Shown in pieces: positions 41,301 to 48,813 of a stretch of 64,000 bases of DNA (positions are counted from its first letter, which is position 1; each line of letters starts with the position of its first letter). This DNA comes from Anisakis pegreffii (taxonomy: Eukaryota > Nematoda > Chromadorea > Rhabditida > Anisakidae), in NCBI GenBank assembly GCA_035041965.1, contig JAPYMA010000726.1, forward strand, positions 124,001 to 188,000, written 5' to 3'. Position numbers and translations under genes: made by a program. The notes below the pieces were generated by a model. It was not told the DNA's origin. It ran no database searches and worked only from the letters and a program-made list of their open reading frames with translations.

Positions 41301-41822
41301 ATTTGTAAGCTGTTTCAGTGATCGCTTTTCGAGAATAAACTCTTTTGATTGACCATTGTTTGCGTTCACTTTTTTCACACACAAACACTATGAAGGAATG
41401 AATCGTTGATACAGCTTGCATTGCAATACATATACATTCACACTATTTTTGCCAAAAAACAAAGTATGTGGTTCATAAGGACGGCTTTCGTTCCGCATTT
41501 CACACGTTCCGAAGTCATTTTGTTTTGCTTCCACTGCTTTTTGGGACTGATCAAGTGATTGTTGATCAAGTGAGCAAAATTATTCTTTCAGTTCAAAGAC
41601 ATTGACACTAAATTGCTCATCAGATTGATTGAGAATTGAAATTTCAGCGTATCTCAGCCAATGATCGGAGGTAGTCGTGGTATCTTATCAGAGCTATCAG
41701 TTCCGGATCTGACTTCAGCTGCACTCACAGGACCGTTGTGGGCTGGTACTGAGAGAATGTCAGCAAATGAGGATTCACAATCGGCAGCCAGTCTCACATC
41801 CAGTGAACATTCCCGTCTATAA
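13708..41822 (+). CDS. mec-2: mec-2 orthologue: stomatin/PHB mechanosensory protein, multi-exon locus
   Basis: MEC-2 is a monotopic membrane protein of touch neurons that binds cholesterol, oligomerises through its PHB/SPFH domain and raises the activity of the MEC-4/MEC-10 DEG/ENaC channel. The short form joins 18103-18303, 19798-19957, 23073-23176, 23597-23669, 23772-23854, 24184-24284, 24556-24658, 24743-24877, 25227-25345, 25753-25833, 27872-28087 and 41648-41822, giving 516 aa with every phase matching. The N-terminal motif [14 protein letters not shown], the hairpin FFTLPISAC, the PHB motif [13 protein letters not shown] and the tail motif [15 protein letters not shown] are those of C. 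elegans MEC-2 rather than UNC-1 or other stomatins. The hairpin proline (P147) and the two palmitoylated cysteines of the worm protein (here C153 and C187) are kept. The long form starts at 13708, uses two extra 5' exons and ends in the 37503-40450 exon (1,682 aa). Identity of the core is very secure. The exact combination of 5' and 3' ends is inferred from phase only. Confidence 0.95.
15685..15765. repeat. perfect 28-bp foldback with overlapping second hairpin
   Basis: Arms 15685-15712 and 15723-15750 are exact reverse complements of 28 nt, separated by the 10-nt loop CGAAACGTCA. Three more pairs form beyond one mismatch. The right arm overlaps a second hairpin, CGCCGG at 15748-15753 with CCGGCG at 15760-15765. 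A partial direct copy of the left boundary (TATATATCACCTGCACAGTT) lies about 70 bases upstream. It lies in the intron between the two upstream mec-2 exons. Confidence 0.9.
17723..17788 (+). CDS. 66-nt exon linking the upstream exon to mec-2
   Basis: The acceptor GCCATAG|AA is in phase 1 and the donor is AAG|GTATGA, also phase 1. The exon encodes [20 protein letters not shown], which continues the Ser-rich composition of the previous exon. It is 22 codons long, so skipping it would keep the frame. The downstream partner with the right phase is the GCATTCAG acceptor at 18130. Confidence 0.55.
18103..18303 (+). CDS. mec-2: mec-2 canonical first coding exon
   Basis: The ATG at 18103 starts [16 protein letters not shown], followed by [20 protein letters not shown] and [11 protein letters not shown], all matching the known N-terminus of C. 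elegans MEC-2 in order. The exon ends CAG|GTTTGA in phase 0 after 67 codons. A stop in the same frame lies upstream at 18094, so this ATG is the natural start of the short form. A second acceptor at 18130 inside the exon, 28 nt after the ATG, lets upstream exons enter the same frame at codon 11. Confidence 0.92.
18355..18433 (+). repeat. three copies of GAATAATTTCCACT in a mec-2 intron
   Basis: The motif GAATAATTTCCACT recurs three times. The first and third copies are followed by GTTTTGCT. It lies just downstream of the donor at 18303 and may be simple local duplication. Confidence 0.85.
19798..19957 (+). CDS. mec-2: mec-2 coding exon, N-terminal cytoplasmic segment
   Basis: The acceptor TTCTCTTAG|CGA is phase 0 and the donor GAAG|GTTCTT is phase 1, matching both neighbours. 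The exon encodes a polar, lysine- and serine-rich linker ([18 protein letters not shown] onward) where the C. elegans protein also has a variable charged linker before its hairpin. The reading frame stays open past the donor to a TGA at 20055, so intron retention would add about 33 residues and stop. Confidence 0.85.
23073..23176 (+). CDS. mec-2: mec-2 exon: membrane hairpin
   Basis: The exon begins at GTTTTAG|CC (phase 1) with [18 protein letters not shown] and runs through [13 protein letters not shown] to AAG|GTACGT (phase 0). This is the hydrophobic hairpin that inserts into the inner leaflet. The central proline (P147 in the 516-aa form) corresponds to P134 of worm MEC-2, which is needed for topology and cholesterol binding. 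The cysteine near the end (C153) corresponds to palmitoylated C140. An ATG at 23057 is in frame but lies in the intron if the exon is spliced. Confidence 0.95.
23597..23669 (+). CDS. mec-2: mec-2 exon: start of PHB/SPFH domain
   Basis: The acceptor CACTTGCAG|GTT is in phase 0 and the donor CCAG|GTAGGT is in phase 1. The exon encodes [17 protein letters not shown] and ends in GGAKGP. This is the strongly conserved entry into the stomatin PHB domain, with the EYERAV and RLGR motifs intact. Confidence 0.97.
23772..23854 (+). CDS. mec-2: mec-2 exon: PHB domain
   Basis: The acceptor GTTTTCAG|GA and the donor AGAG|GTAATT give 83 nt that, with the preceding exon, make 52 codons. It encodes [18 protein letters not shown] and then [10 protein letters not shown]. 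The cysteine in VPCID (C187 of the short form) corresponds to the second palmitoylation site, C174, of worm MEC-2. Confidence 0.97.
24184..24284 (+). CDS. mec-2: mec-2 exon: PHB domain core
   Basis: The exon encodes [20 protein letters not shown], then [13 protein letters not shown]. It ends GCCAG|GTTTCT in phase 2. This is the best conserved block of the stomatin family. The acceptor TTTGTTAAG is weaker than its neighbours, but the frame leaves no other choice. Confidence 0.97.
24556..24658 (+). CDS. mec-2: mec-2 exon: PHB domain
   Basis: The acceptor CTCAATAG|A completes an Arg codon. The exon encodes [20 protein letters not shown] and [13 protein letters not shown], ending CAG|GTATCA in phase 0. 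It carries the oligomerisation helix region of the family. Confidence 0.97.
24743..24877 (+). CDS. mec-2: mec-2 exon: PHB domain end and start of coiled region
   Basis: The exon covers 45 codons, phase 0 at both ends (TTGAAG|AGT, GCGAAG|GTTCCG). It encodes [40 protein letters not shown] and EARAK, the usual PHB C-terminal strand and Ala/Glu-rich helix. Confidence 0.97.
25227..25345 (+). CDS. mec-2: mec-2 exon: stomatin C-terminal helix
   Basis: The acceptor TTTCGCAG|GTT leads into [20 protein letters not shown] and then [16 protein letters not shown]. The donor ATAAG|GTGCG is phase 2. It includes the AEGE(Q/K)xAS repeat helix that drives oligomer formation. Confidence 0.97.
25753..25833 (+). 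CDS. mec-2: mec-2 exon: end of stomatin core
   Basis: The acceptor ATTTGCAG|C completes a serine. The exon encodes [20 protein letters not shown] followed by LQHSTTK. The phase-correct donor is AAGGT|GTAAGC after 25833, joining valine to the [10 protein letters not shown] of the next exon. If this intron were retained, a TAA at 25835 would end the protein just after the stomatin core. Confidence 0.95.
27872..28087 (+). CDS. mec-2: mec-2 exon: MEC-2-specific C-terminal region
   Basis: The acceptor AAATTTCAG|C leads to [20 protein letters not shown], then EWVQSMVGS and a His/Ser/Thr-rich stretch ending TSGRPPLPI, with donor ATCAG|GTTCAT in phase 2. The [15 protein letters not shown] block and the TSGRP end are found in C. 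elegans MEC-2 and separate it from other stomatins. The His-rich segment replaces the Gly/His-rich segment of the worm protein. The + strand also carries a longer open frame here in another register, which is a shadow. Confidence 0.95.
28088..36039 (+). other. large mec-2 intron (about 8 kb)
   Basis: No in-phase mec-2 exon was found inside. It holds a minus-strand frame of 107 codons (29184-29507) and a moderately GC-rich segment at 31500-31700 with a small GCGAGA/TCTCGC hairpin, neither assignable. Its size makes it a natural place for splicing regulators that choose between the two mec-2 3' ends. Confidence 0.6.
36040..36131 (+). CDS. mec-2: mec-2 alternative exon leading to the long C-terminus
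   Basis: The acceptor TTTTGCAG|T completes a serine with the AG of the exon ending at 28087. The exon encodes [20 protein letters not shown], then [10 protein letters not shown], and ends CCAG|GTATGG in phase 1. The SMREAQ and SQLDP motifs match the C. elegans MEC-2 tail as I remember it. It is separated from the previous exon by an intron of nearly 8 kb. At 92 nt it cannot be skipped without losing the frame of the next exon. Confidence 0.88.
37503..40450 (+). CDS. mec-2: mec-2 long terminal exon, 981-residue disordered tail
   Basis: The acceptor ATGCTTCAG|GT is phase 1, matching the exon at 36040, and the frame then stays open to a TGA at 40448-40450. The encoded tail is hydrophilic and low in order. 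It has a basic SP-rich stretch ([20 protein letters not shown]), an acidic patch ([13 protein letters not shown]), eight glutamines at 39026-39049, several Tyr/Glu-rich segments and the C-terminus RRNFNY. The only compact conserved-looking block is [20 protein letters not shown] near residue 137. I recognise no catalytic domain. An ATG at 37655 could suggest a separate one-exon gene, but the frame continues upstream to a good acceptor in the correct phase. Confidence 0.9.
41334..41339 (+). terminator. candidate polyadenylation signal for the long mec-2 transcript
   Basis: An AATAAA hexamer lies about 880 bases after the stop at 40450 and about 310 bases before the small terminal exon. It would give the long isoform its own 3' untranslated region (40451 to about 41355) and separate it from transcripts running on to 41822. 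Confidence 0.45.
41648..41822 (+). CDS. mec-2: mec-2 alternative small terminal exon
   Basis: The acceptor AAATTTCAG|C is phase 2, which fits the donor at 28087 (ATC AG|). The exon encodes [20 protein letters not shown], then [17 protein letters not shown], and ends with SSEHSRL and TAA. Joined to the exon ending at 28087 it gives the 516-aa short form. It does not fit the phase of exon 36040-36131, so the two ends appear mutually exclusive. A second acceptor at 41657 (phase 0) could serve a donor inside the large exon. No AATAAA follows closely; a weaker AATAAG is at about 41919. Confidence 0.75.
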
Positions 41823-44234
41823 GACAATTTCATAGCGAAAGACGAAAATATTTTCCAGATCCCTCTCGTTCATTTCCGTCGTTCAGTCGTTCATTGGAAT
41901 AAGTTGCAATCGATTCATGAATAAGATCCTTCGAATTCTTTCCCTTTTCTTTGCATTCCGAATTGAACTGCTTTCATGTGCGATAAATATTTTCGTTCTT
42001 CAGCAATTTGTTCGACCACCTGTTTTTTTTTCATTTAACATCAGAACATTTTGATTCAAAAATGTATTTTTTGTCTTCTTATATCTGTTGTGTCGCCAAG
42101 CAATGATAAAAGAGGTGCAACCAAAGAAGTAGCTAAAAAAAATTTCTCGGCATTTCATTGAGACTTTTTCGAAAGAGCGAAAAAATGATCTTTGAATGCC
42201 TAGGAGAAGTAACAAGTTATCCCTCACTTCAGCATGAAATTACCGATTATGTGGAGTAATGAAATTGAAAATGCCTGCCATAAATTGAACAAGGTAATTA
42301 CGTTCTAAGCTCAAGCCTCATTGGATTTCAGTGATTAGCTTTTCAGTTGCTTCATTCCAAGAGATCAAAAATTCATTAAAATCATTTTCGAAAAAAAAAA
42401 CGCTGAAACATTATGCACATAATGAGATTTTCAATGTTAATAAGATCGTATAAGAAATAATAGGCCTTATAAAGTGATCGTAATTTGAAGAGTTTTTAGT
42501 TTTTGGTTGTGTTCTATTCGATCATTTCTTCTCATTACATCGAGTTCAAGTTGGTTAAGCGCGAAAGAATTAGTCTCAGGCAGTTCGAGTTTTTTGGGAC
42601 AGTGAATTGGTCTACTAAATGCGTTGATGAAATGTATCCCTGGAAAAATTGAAGGTGGCGAAGGAAATGCAGGCGGAGATTTCTCTAAATGGCTATCTTA
42701 GAAACTAGTACGCCCAGAACAATAAAAACAAGATTATCTTATAGCATGCAGCTGAGTTTATATACCATAATGATTGTATGAGGTTTCAGTAGGTTTGATA
42801 AGTAGGTTTCAGTAGCTAGCTCCTAGCCCAATCATATTTCTAACTGCAGTACAACATACAGATGGTCTTTTAAAGTGTTTATCAGAAAATGCGGATCAAT
42901 CAGATGGCAGATCATAGGATATATCACTTAATCAGAGAATATTCCGCCCACAGTAATCTGTTATTAGAGCTTGTGAAATCAAAATATTATTTCTTTACTC
43001 GTATCGCATTGAATATTACCTACATTTCGTTTGTCTATTGTGTTCCTGAATTGTATTTTCCATTGAAATCACAGTAATACATGTGTAACGGTACTGATGA
43101 AACGGTAATATGATGATGGCAAAATTGATAGAATTACATTAATATTTTTACTGTATTCGTTGAGTCCGAATGGTACTTTCGCTGTTTGTATCATGTCATT
43201 TCGAGTCATTATTATAAATATCATTTGCACATTTTGTGTTTCTATTGGTTGTATTGTTCAGTGAAGCAGTGCAATGATTAATAAGACTTCTTTTTGCACA
43301 CTGTCAACGTTTCCGATTCTCCTTGAACATTGCGTGGAACACATGTGAAGGTTTCCTGAATACATATGAAGACAATCAGATCCGTTCCCTGATAAACTTG
43401 AATGCTCCAACATTACTGCTAAATATACCAGCAATGGGGGACAACCCAGACACATTGAATGCCATGGATTTCGTGCACTCTTCTTACTTGCAATTAATTA
43501 AGTAATTAATTAGTCCTCAGAGTTTCCAGTGTTCGTCCAAATGTGATTCAATTTCACTGAATTGAGGTTATTCGCACAGAATTTGCTCATCACCTGAACG
43601 GATACTTGTGTTTGATAAGAAAACTAATCAGTTAAGTTCCTGGATGATTAAAAGTGACTGATTCATTTACTATAGTTGAAATCGGCATTTGATATTCAGT
43701 CTTTCGTCGTAGGATGGTCATTCAATGAATCACAATAAGATTTCAATATCCTTGAAAATTTATGACTGAAAATCATTTTATTGTCAATTTCCTAACGACA
43801 TTTGGTCTAATGAGCGTCCCGCCTAGTGTCCAATAGGATAAATGTCGTCAAGACAACTGTTATCCGGCCAAATGACTTAGTACCATCTAGAGTCCCTGAC
43901 GTCTCTCAACTTGGCCACCCGTCATTGAAGGATGATTTTCTCAATCCGTTTAATTAATGATTATAAGTAAACCGAAATCCGAGCCCCAATCTTTTCAACG
44001 TGTGACGGATACATCTATATTGTGAAGATATGACTGCATTTGAAGAAATTCCTCTTTTTAGATTATATCATCTCATTAAATCCCTATCAACCTCCGAAGT
44101 AATCGTAAAATACTACAAAATTACCGCTGATTGTGAGATAAGCTTGAAAGACAAAGTTATAAATCCAGTTGCTGTGCCCTCTTGTCAAGACAAACACAAG
44201 TTGTGAGAGAACTGAGTCAATTGACATCAGACAA

Positions 44235-44320
44235 AGCCTCACGTTCCAGGACTGTGAGAACTTTGTCCGACGTCAGGCCACTGGGGTTCTCACAGTCTCG
44301 GAATTGACGTGAATCATTCC
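44235..44320. repeat. imperfect foldback with 12-bp perfect core
   Basis: GACTGTGAGAAC at 44250-44261 pairs exactly with GTTCTCACAGTC at 44286-44297. TCACGT and TTCC segments outside the core also pair. Together with the elements at 44.7-45.4 kb it makes a local cluster of foldbacks. Confidence 0.75.
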
Positions 44321-44743
44321 CTTTCCCATTGTTTCCAAGCGGAAATGAATGAAAGGCTCCTGATCGCTGATTCATTTTGACACCCCACGCAAGCAGCTTC
44401 AACGATCACAAATCACACCTTGGAGTAAAAAGTGAAGCAATTAATTTCTAATTAGTCCCTTCCCCAATCAGCTGTTAATAGTGACTTCAACAAATTGCAA
44501 GTGATCATGAATCGAGTCATTAATGTCCTATTCCGTTGTCATAAGTCGAATCCATACTGTAACTGAGGTATCCTTGATGGAGAAGAATGCAGTGGTTTTC
44601 TACTCTATCTCTGCCATATACTGACGAAGTACTATGCGTATGAGAACTGCAATTGCAACAGTGTTCTGATTAGTGAGGAGCAAAAGAAAATGATCTTAAC
44701 TGTATTTCGCTTGCGATTAATTCATAATCAATTGAAGTTTGTG

Positions 44744-44800
44744 CTCATCTGAAGTCTCTTACTGACTGACGAAGTTAGTTAGTAAGAGATTTCAGATGAG
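44744..44800. repeat. 20-bp inverted repeat
   Basis: CTCATCTGAAGTCTCTTACT at 44744-44763 pairs with 44781-44800 with one mismatch (a possible G-T pair), around a 17-nt spacer. Downstream are further short GTTAGTTAGTAAG repeats and their complements to about 44850. Confidence 0.85.
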
Positions 44801-45010
44801 TAAGTTAGTTAGTAAGTAAGCAACTGACTGACTCTTATTTACTAACTGTTAGACGAATCTTACCATTGATAGGGATAAGCATAAAATTGTGGATAGAATC
44901 GGATTATCGGATGTGCGTCGAAACGTGTCAAAAATTGTAATGTGCGAATGTAGGTGAATCAGAACTGTGAAATCGGAAATTTAAGATGCCTGAAATGATT
45001 CGAAGGTAAA

Positions 45011-45118
45011 GTGAGTTCCGACCCGGTGGTCATGTGGGTTTTCGGCAGATCACAATGAAGGTTACATGGGATATCTTCATTGTGACCGTCCGGGTTGGTA
45101 TTTCATTGGTATGACTCA
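45011..45118. repeat. imperfect foldback element
   Basis: Inner arms TCACAATGAAG (45050-45060) and its complement (45075-45085) are perfect. Outer parts pair as well: CCGACCCGG at about 45018 with CCGGGTTGG ending at about 45097, and GTGAGT at about 45011 with ACTCAC at about 45118. The shape is that of a miniature inverted-repeat transposable element. No terminal duplication was verified. Confidence 0.7.
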
Positions 45119-45308
45119 CTGCTTGGTAGGGAAGTAATTTTTGTCGAACATTTTTAGTCGTGTGAATTTTCGTCGACACTTTCCCACATACCCTAGTCGG
45201 CAGTTTCCAATTTAATTAAATTCGATACCCTTCCGAACTGCGACATTTTTCAAGGCGACCACTAACTATTTACAGCCTAGGAAACAAACTGGGTTTGCCA
45301 AGATACAT

Positions 45309-45374
45309 ATTTTTTGGTTGGGACTCCCAACCAAAAAATGATTTTTGCCCTCCCAACTTGGGAGGGCAAAAATC
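45309..45374. repeat. two adjoining near-perfect palindromes
   Basis: 45309-45339 is a palindrome with 15-nt arms around a single C (ATTTTTTGGTTGGGA and its complement). 45340-45374 is a palindrome with 17-nt arms around a single C (GATTTTTGCCCTCCCAA and its complement). They touch without a spacer. Both have a short GC-rich centre and A/T ends. Confidence 0.95.
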
Positions 45375-47924
45375 ACGGTAATCAATGTAAAATTTAACAT
45401 TGTTGGCCGCATCTTCCTCATTTCAAACTCTCACATTGCGTCACTCATGGCAAGCATAGCTAATAAAAGATTGCATGCGCAATCAAGCCGAGTGATCAGC
45501 TCAGGCACCATGTTATGACGATCATCTTCATACAACGTGAAAAGCAAGCAGTCATGATCACGAACATGACGGAATGTCGCATGAATGATACGAAGGTGCA
45601 ACAATCATGATTGGTCTCTGTCTCATTGACGTTGCTAGGTGGTGTATTTGTTTATATTTGGAGCCCACTTACGTGATTGCATGCAAGCTTGTTGATGTTA
45701 TCGTTTAAGAAAGTTCATTTCTTACAATTCTCTTCTCTCCAGATTTCTCTTGAAGCTGTCGTCAATATGCGTGTCAAGATTGAATGTTCAATACTCATTG
45801 AATGTTCAATGAAAATTTTTAGCATTCTCAACTGCAAGTTAGAATCACCCAAAAGGAAAAGAAACGAAGATTCGTTAAGATCGAAAGCATATGAATTTCT
45901 TTCGTTCTAAAATGAAAAGCACTTGACAGTTTTGTCAACAAATGGCAACAACAGTTTAATATCAGCTTTGCAATAGTTTGGTGCTACAAAGTAGACTCAA
46001 AATAAAATGCTTTGCTCTGTTGATCAAAAATGTACACTTCAATTCCCGATAAATTTATAAATGCCAACACGTCATATATTTTCACCGAAATAACGGATAC
46101 ATTGATGACTCAGAACCTTTGTAATTTAAATATCTCACTGCATGAATCCATACTGATGTAAACATCCGTTATTCGACGACGGCAAGGATGTTCATAGGTT
46201 TTCTCCGAAATTTATAAATGTAGGTTTTTAGATGAGAATGTTTTCAGTTTCTAGAATAGATTGAGAAGTTTGCAGAAGTGATTATGAGTCATTAGAGTGA
46301 AGTGAACTTTACGGGCTGATAATTATTTCTATGATTTGGATAAGCATTGAAGCATTACCTTAAATAAGAGTGTTGTCAAATACAGCACAAGTGCGGCTAG
46401 CACTTTCTTCAGAAACCGAATGTTATTGCTCAGTGTCAAAGCATAATGCACTAAGTTGCTTTCATCGAATGCCTCATTTAATATCTTAAGCATGAAACAG
46501 CTAAACATATAATATGAAACTAAGAAATGCTGACGTAAACGTCGTGAAAAGAGCTCATTTCGACGACTTCAAACAAATTACTTTCAATCTTCTTAACGAC
46601 AACATTGTGCTCATGGATTTATCGCGCATTCATTAATTATTTCGATTCAATTGCGTGAATTACGTCACTAGTGTGAAAAGAACTCTTTGTTTTCAATGGT
46701 TCAGTGATGTGAATTTCGCAGCATTGCATTTGATTCGTCGCATTCATAAATTAATTCTAAATCGGCATAACTCTCTCTGTTGCATCCATCAAATGCATCT
46801 TGTCCGTATTCCTACATTCATACGCCCAGTTTCCGAACATATTCTTTTGAGGTTCTCGCTTTCTTGGTCACATATCTCCATCCATACTCGCATGCATCAC
46901 CTCTGGCACAATCTTATCATATGATTCGCTTGAGTCACAAGTGGATATCCTGCATTTTTTAATTGAAACAGCAGCCATATACTACTTCTTCATGGAAACA
47001 GCCCATTCAATAGAACGTCTTGACTAGCGTTGCATCAGTTAATGAGAAGTCTCATGCTTATAATTCAACGGTCATATATCATTTTCATATTTGCTTGGTT
47101 TCATTTTCACATTTTCCATTCCTGCGATTTTGTGTAATGCCTTCCGCTTTAAGATTCAAATGAAATTTCATTGAGTGATGACAATTCCGACTTGAAATTG
47201 TTTACAGCTAACAATACCTTTTGACAGGATCTCATCCATCTTTCACTTAATAAGTCTGACATTTGAAAGCACAGTCGAAATGCCAGGGGAGTGCTCGTCA
47301 GACAAGATCACGGAAGCCAATTTAATTCGACTTTCTGCTATATTTTTTCGGTTGAACTTCAATAATGAGACCAGTTGAACGGATATAAATATTAATCACT
47401 GACTGCTTCCAAAACATTTTATCCTGTCATTTGAGATTAATATTTGATGATAGAATTGCAGTTAGTCTGATGCGATTGTTAGTCTGTCTGTGTACATGCT
47501 TGTAGAGCTTGTTGAAGCAAAAATTCTTCTCTTAGTTAGAATTACTAGAATTACTCTTCGAATCGTTACGTATCGTCTCATGTGATTGTTGCAATGTTGA
47601 TGATTTGTAACCATTCTGCACCAATCACTGTTACTCATCAATAGTTCTATAAGCAGTATTTGTGGAATGGATTTGAGTAAAAAGCAATCGATCTCCAAAA
47701 AATACTTTCGCTGAAAATTCTATTAGATTGTATCGGACTACTGCATTTTGGAGCTACATTGAAAGTTCAAATTTTTTGGATTTAACAGATTTATGAGCTT
47801 ACATTTATAACCGTTTTCCATATATTGCTGCTTGCCATTATGCGCAGTATTAGAATGAAATTCAATGAGGTAATCTGGTTTTAAATTGAATATCTGATAC
47901 AAAGTCTCATTAAATTAATGTTAG

Positions 47925-47978
47925 TGCTGAAAATGGTGCTGAAAAAAATTGCTGAAAATGGTGCTGCTGAAAAAAATT
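47925..47978 (+). repeat. direct repeat GCTGAAAATGGTGCTGAAAA
   Basis: The unit GCTGAAAATGGTGCTGAAAA plus an A-run and TT is repeated nearly exactly, with one extra GCT in the second copy. Confidence 0.8.
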
Positions 47979-48564
47979 AATGTTATTGCTATTCTTATTA
48001 TTGGTAGTTATAATTTCGCATATCTTTTCGAAGACCAATTGAAGGCAAATTTCGATGTCTAACTCATTCTGACTTGTGATCATTGCCATTAAATTAAAGA
48101 TCATTACCCCTTAGAACTCATCGAAAGGACTGGATAATGATGTTTAAATTATCCAAATTAATAGCATTAACTTGGTGTGAACCTCACATCGAGAATGAAA
48201 TGTTGACGTTCAATGTTCAATCGTTTCAAGAGGTTTGAGTGAGAAGACTTGTGCTATTCTCCACCAGCAGTCAGTTATGTGAGGTGAACATGCATGACGC
48301 ATTGGCAATCTCATATGTGCTCAAAAATTTAGAAGATATTCCATTTAGATTTGCTCTGATTTCTATTGGATTACAATCGAATTTCATTGATGATAATCAC
48401 GATTCTATGAAGGATAGCTCGTTAAATAAATATGCTAGTGATTATTCTCGTTCAGATCATTGCTGGTGTCGTTGTTATTGCTGTCATTATTATCGTTATT
48501 ACTACTACCAGTATTCTTGTTGCTATTAGTTGACACGATAAATCAATCATTTTCAGATGTCCGA

Positions 48565-48813
48565 ATGGGGTATATATCTCTAGATTGCAAGAACACTACC
48601 GATAAGATACTAAGCGATTTTCCGTTGCTGCATCAACTTATCGTATCACAAGCGATCATCAATCTTTTGTTTTTGTTACTTTCTGTTGTGCTCACTGTAG
48701 CGTTAATACGTTCGAGTAATATTCATTTCAATTGCCGCTTATTGCTGTCAACAATTGCACTTGGAACGAATGCTTTTGTGATGTGTGAACTTGGCAAAAC
48801 CATTTGCTACCAG
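48565..48813 (+). CDS. Srab-like receptor exon 1 (TM1-TM2)
   Basis: The start ATG at 48565 follows an acceptor at 48556 (ATTTTCAG). The exon encodes MGYISLDCKNTTDKIL and two hydrophobic helices around the IHFNCRLLL motif. The donor is TACCAG|GTGAGA, phase 0. The open frame extends upstream, so a 5' coding exon cannot be excluded. Confidence 0.8.

Larger units (their letters stand above)
41823..48556. other. intergenic region between mec-2 and the receptor gene
   Basis: It contains the foldback cluster of 44.2-45.4 kb and the 47.9-kb direct repeat. A short frame at 43323-43505 (LNAPTLLLNIPAMGDNPDTL) looks mildly protein-like but has no start context or splice partner. Otherwise nothing is recognised. 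Confidence 0.5.
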
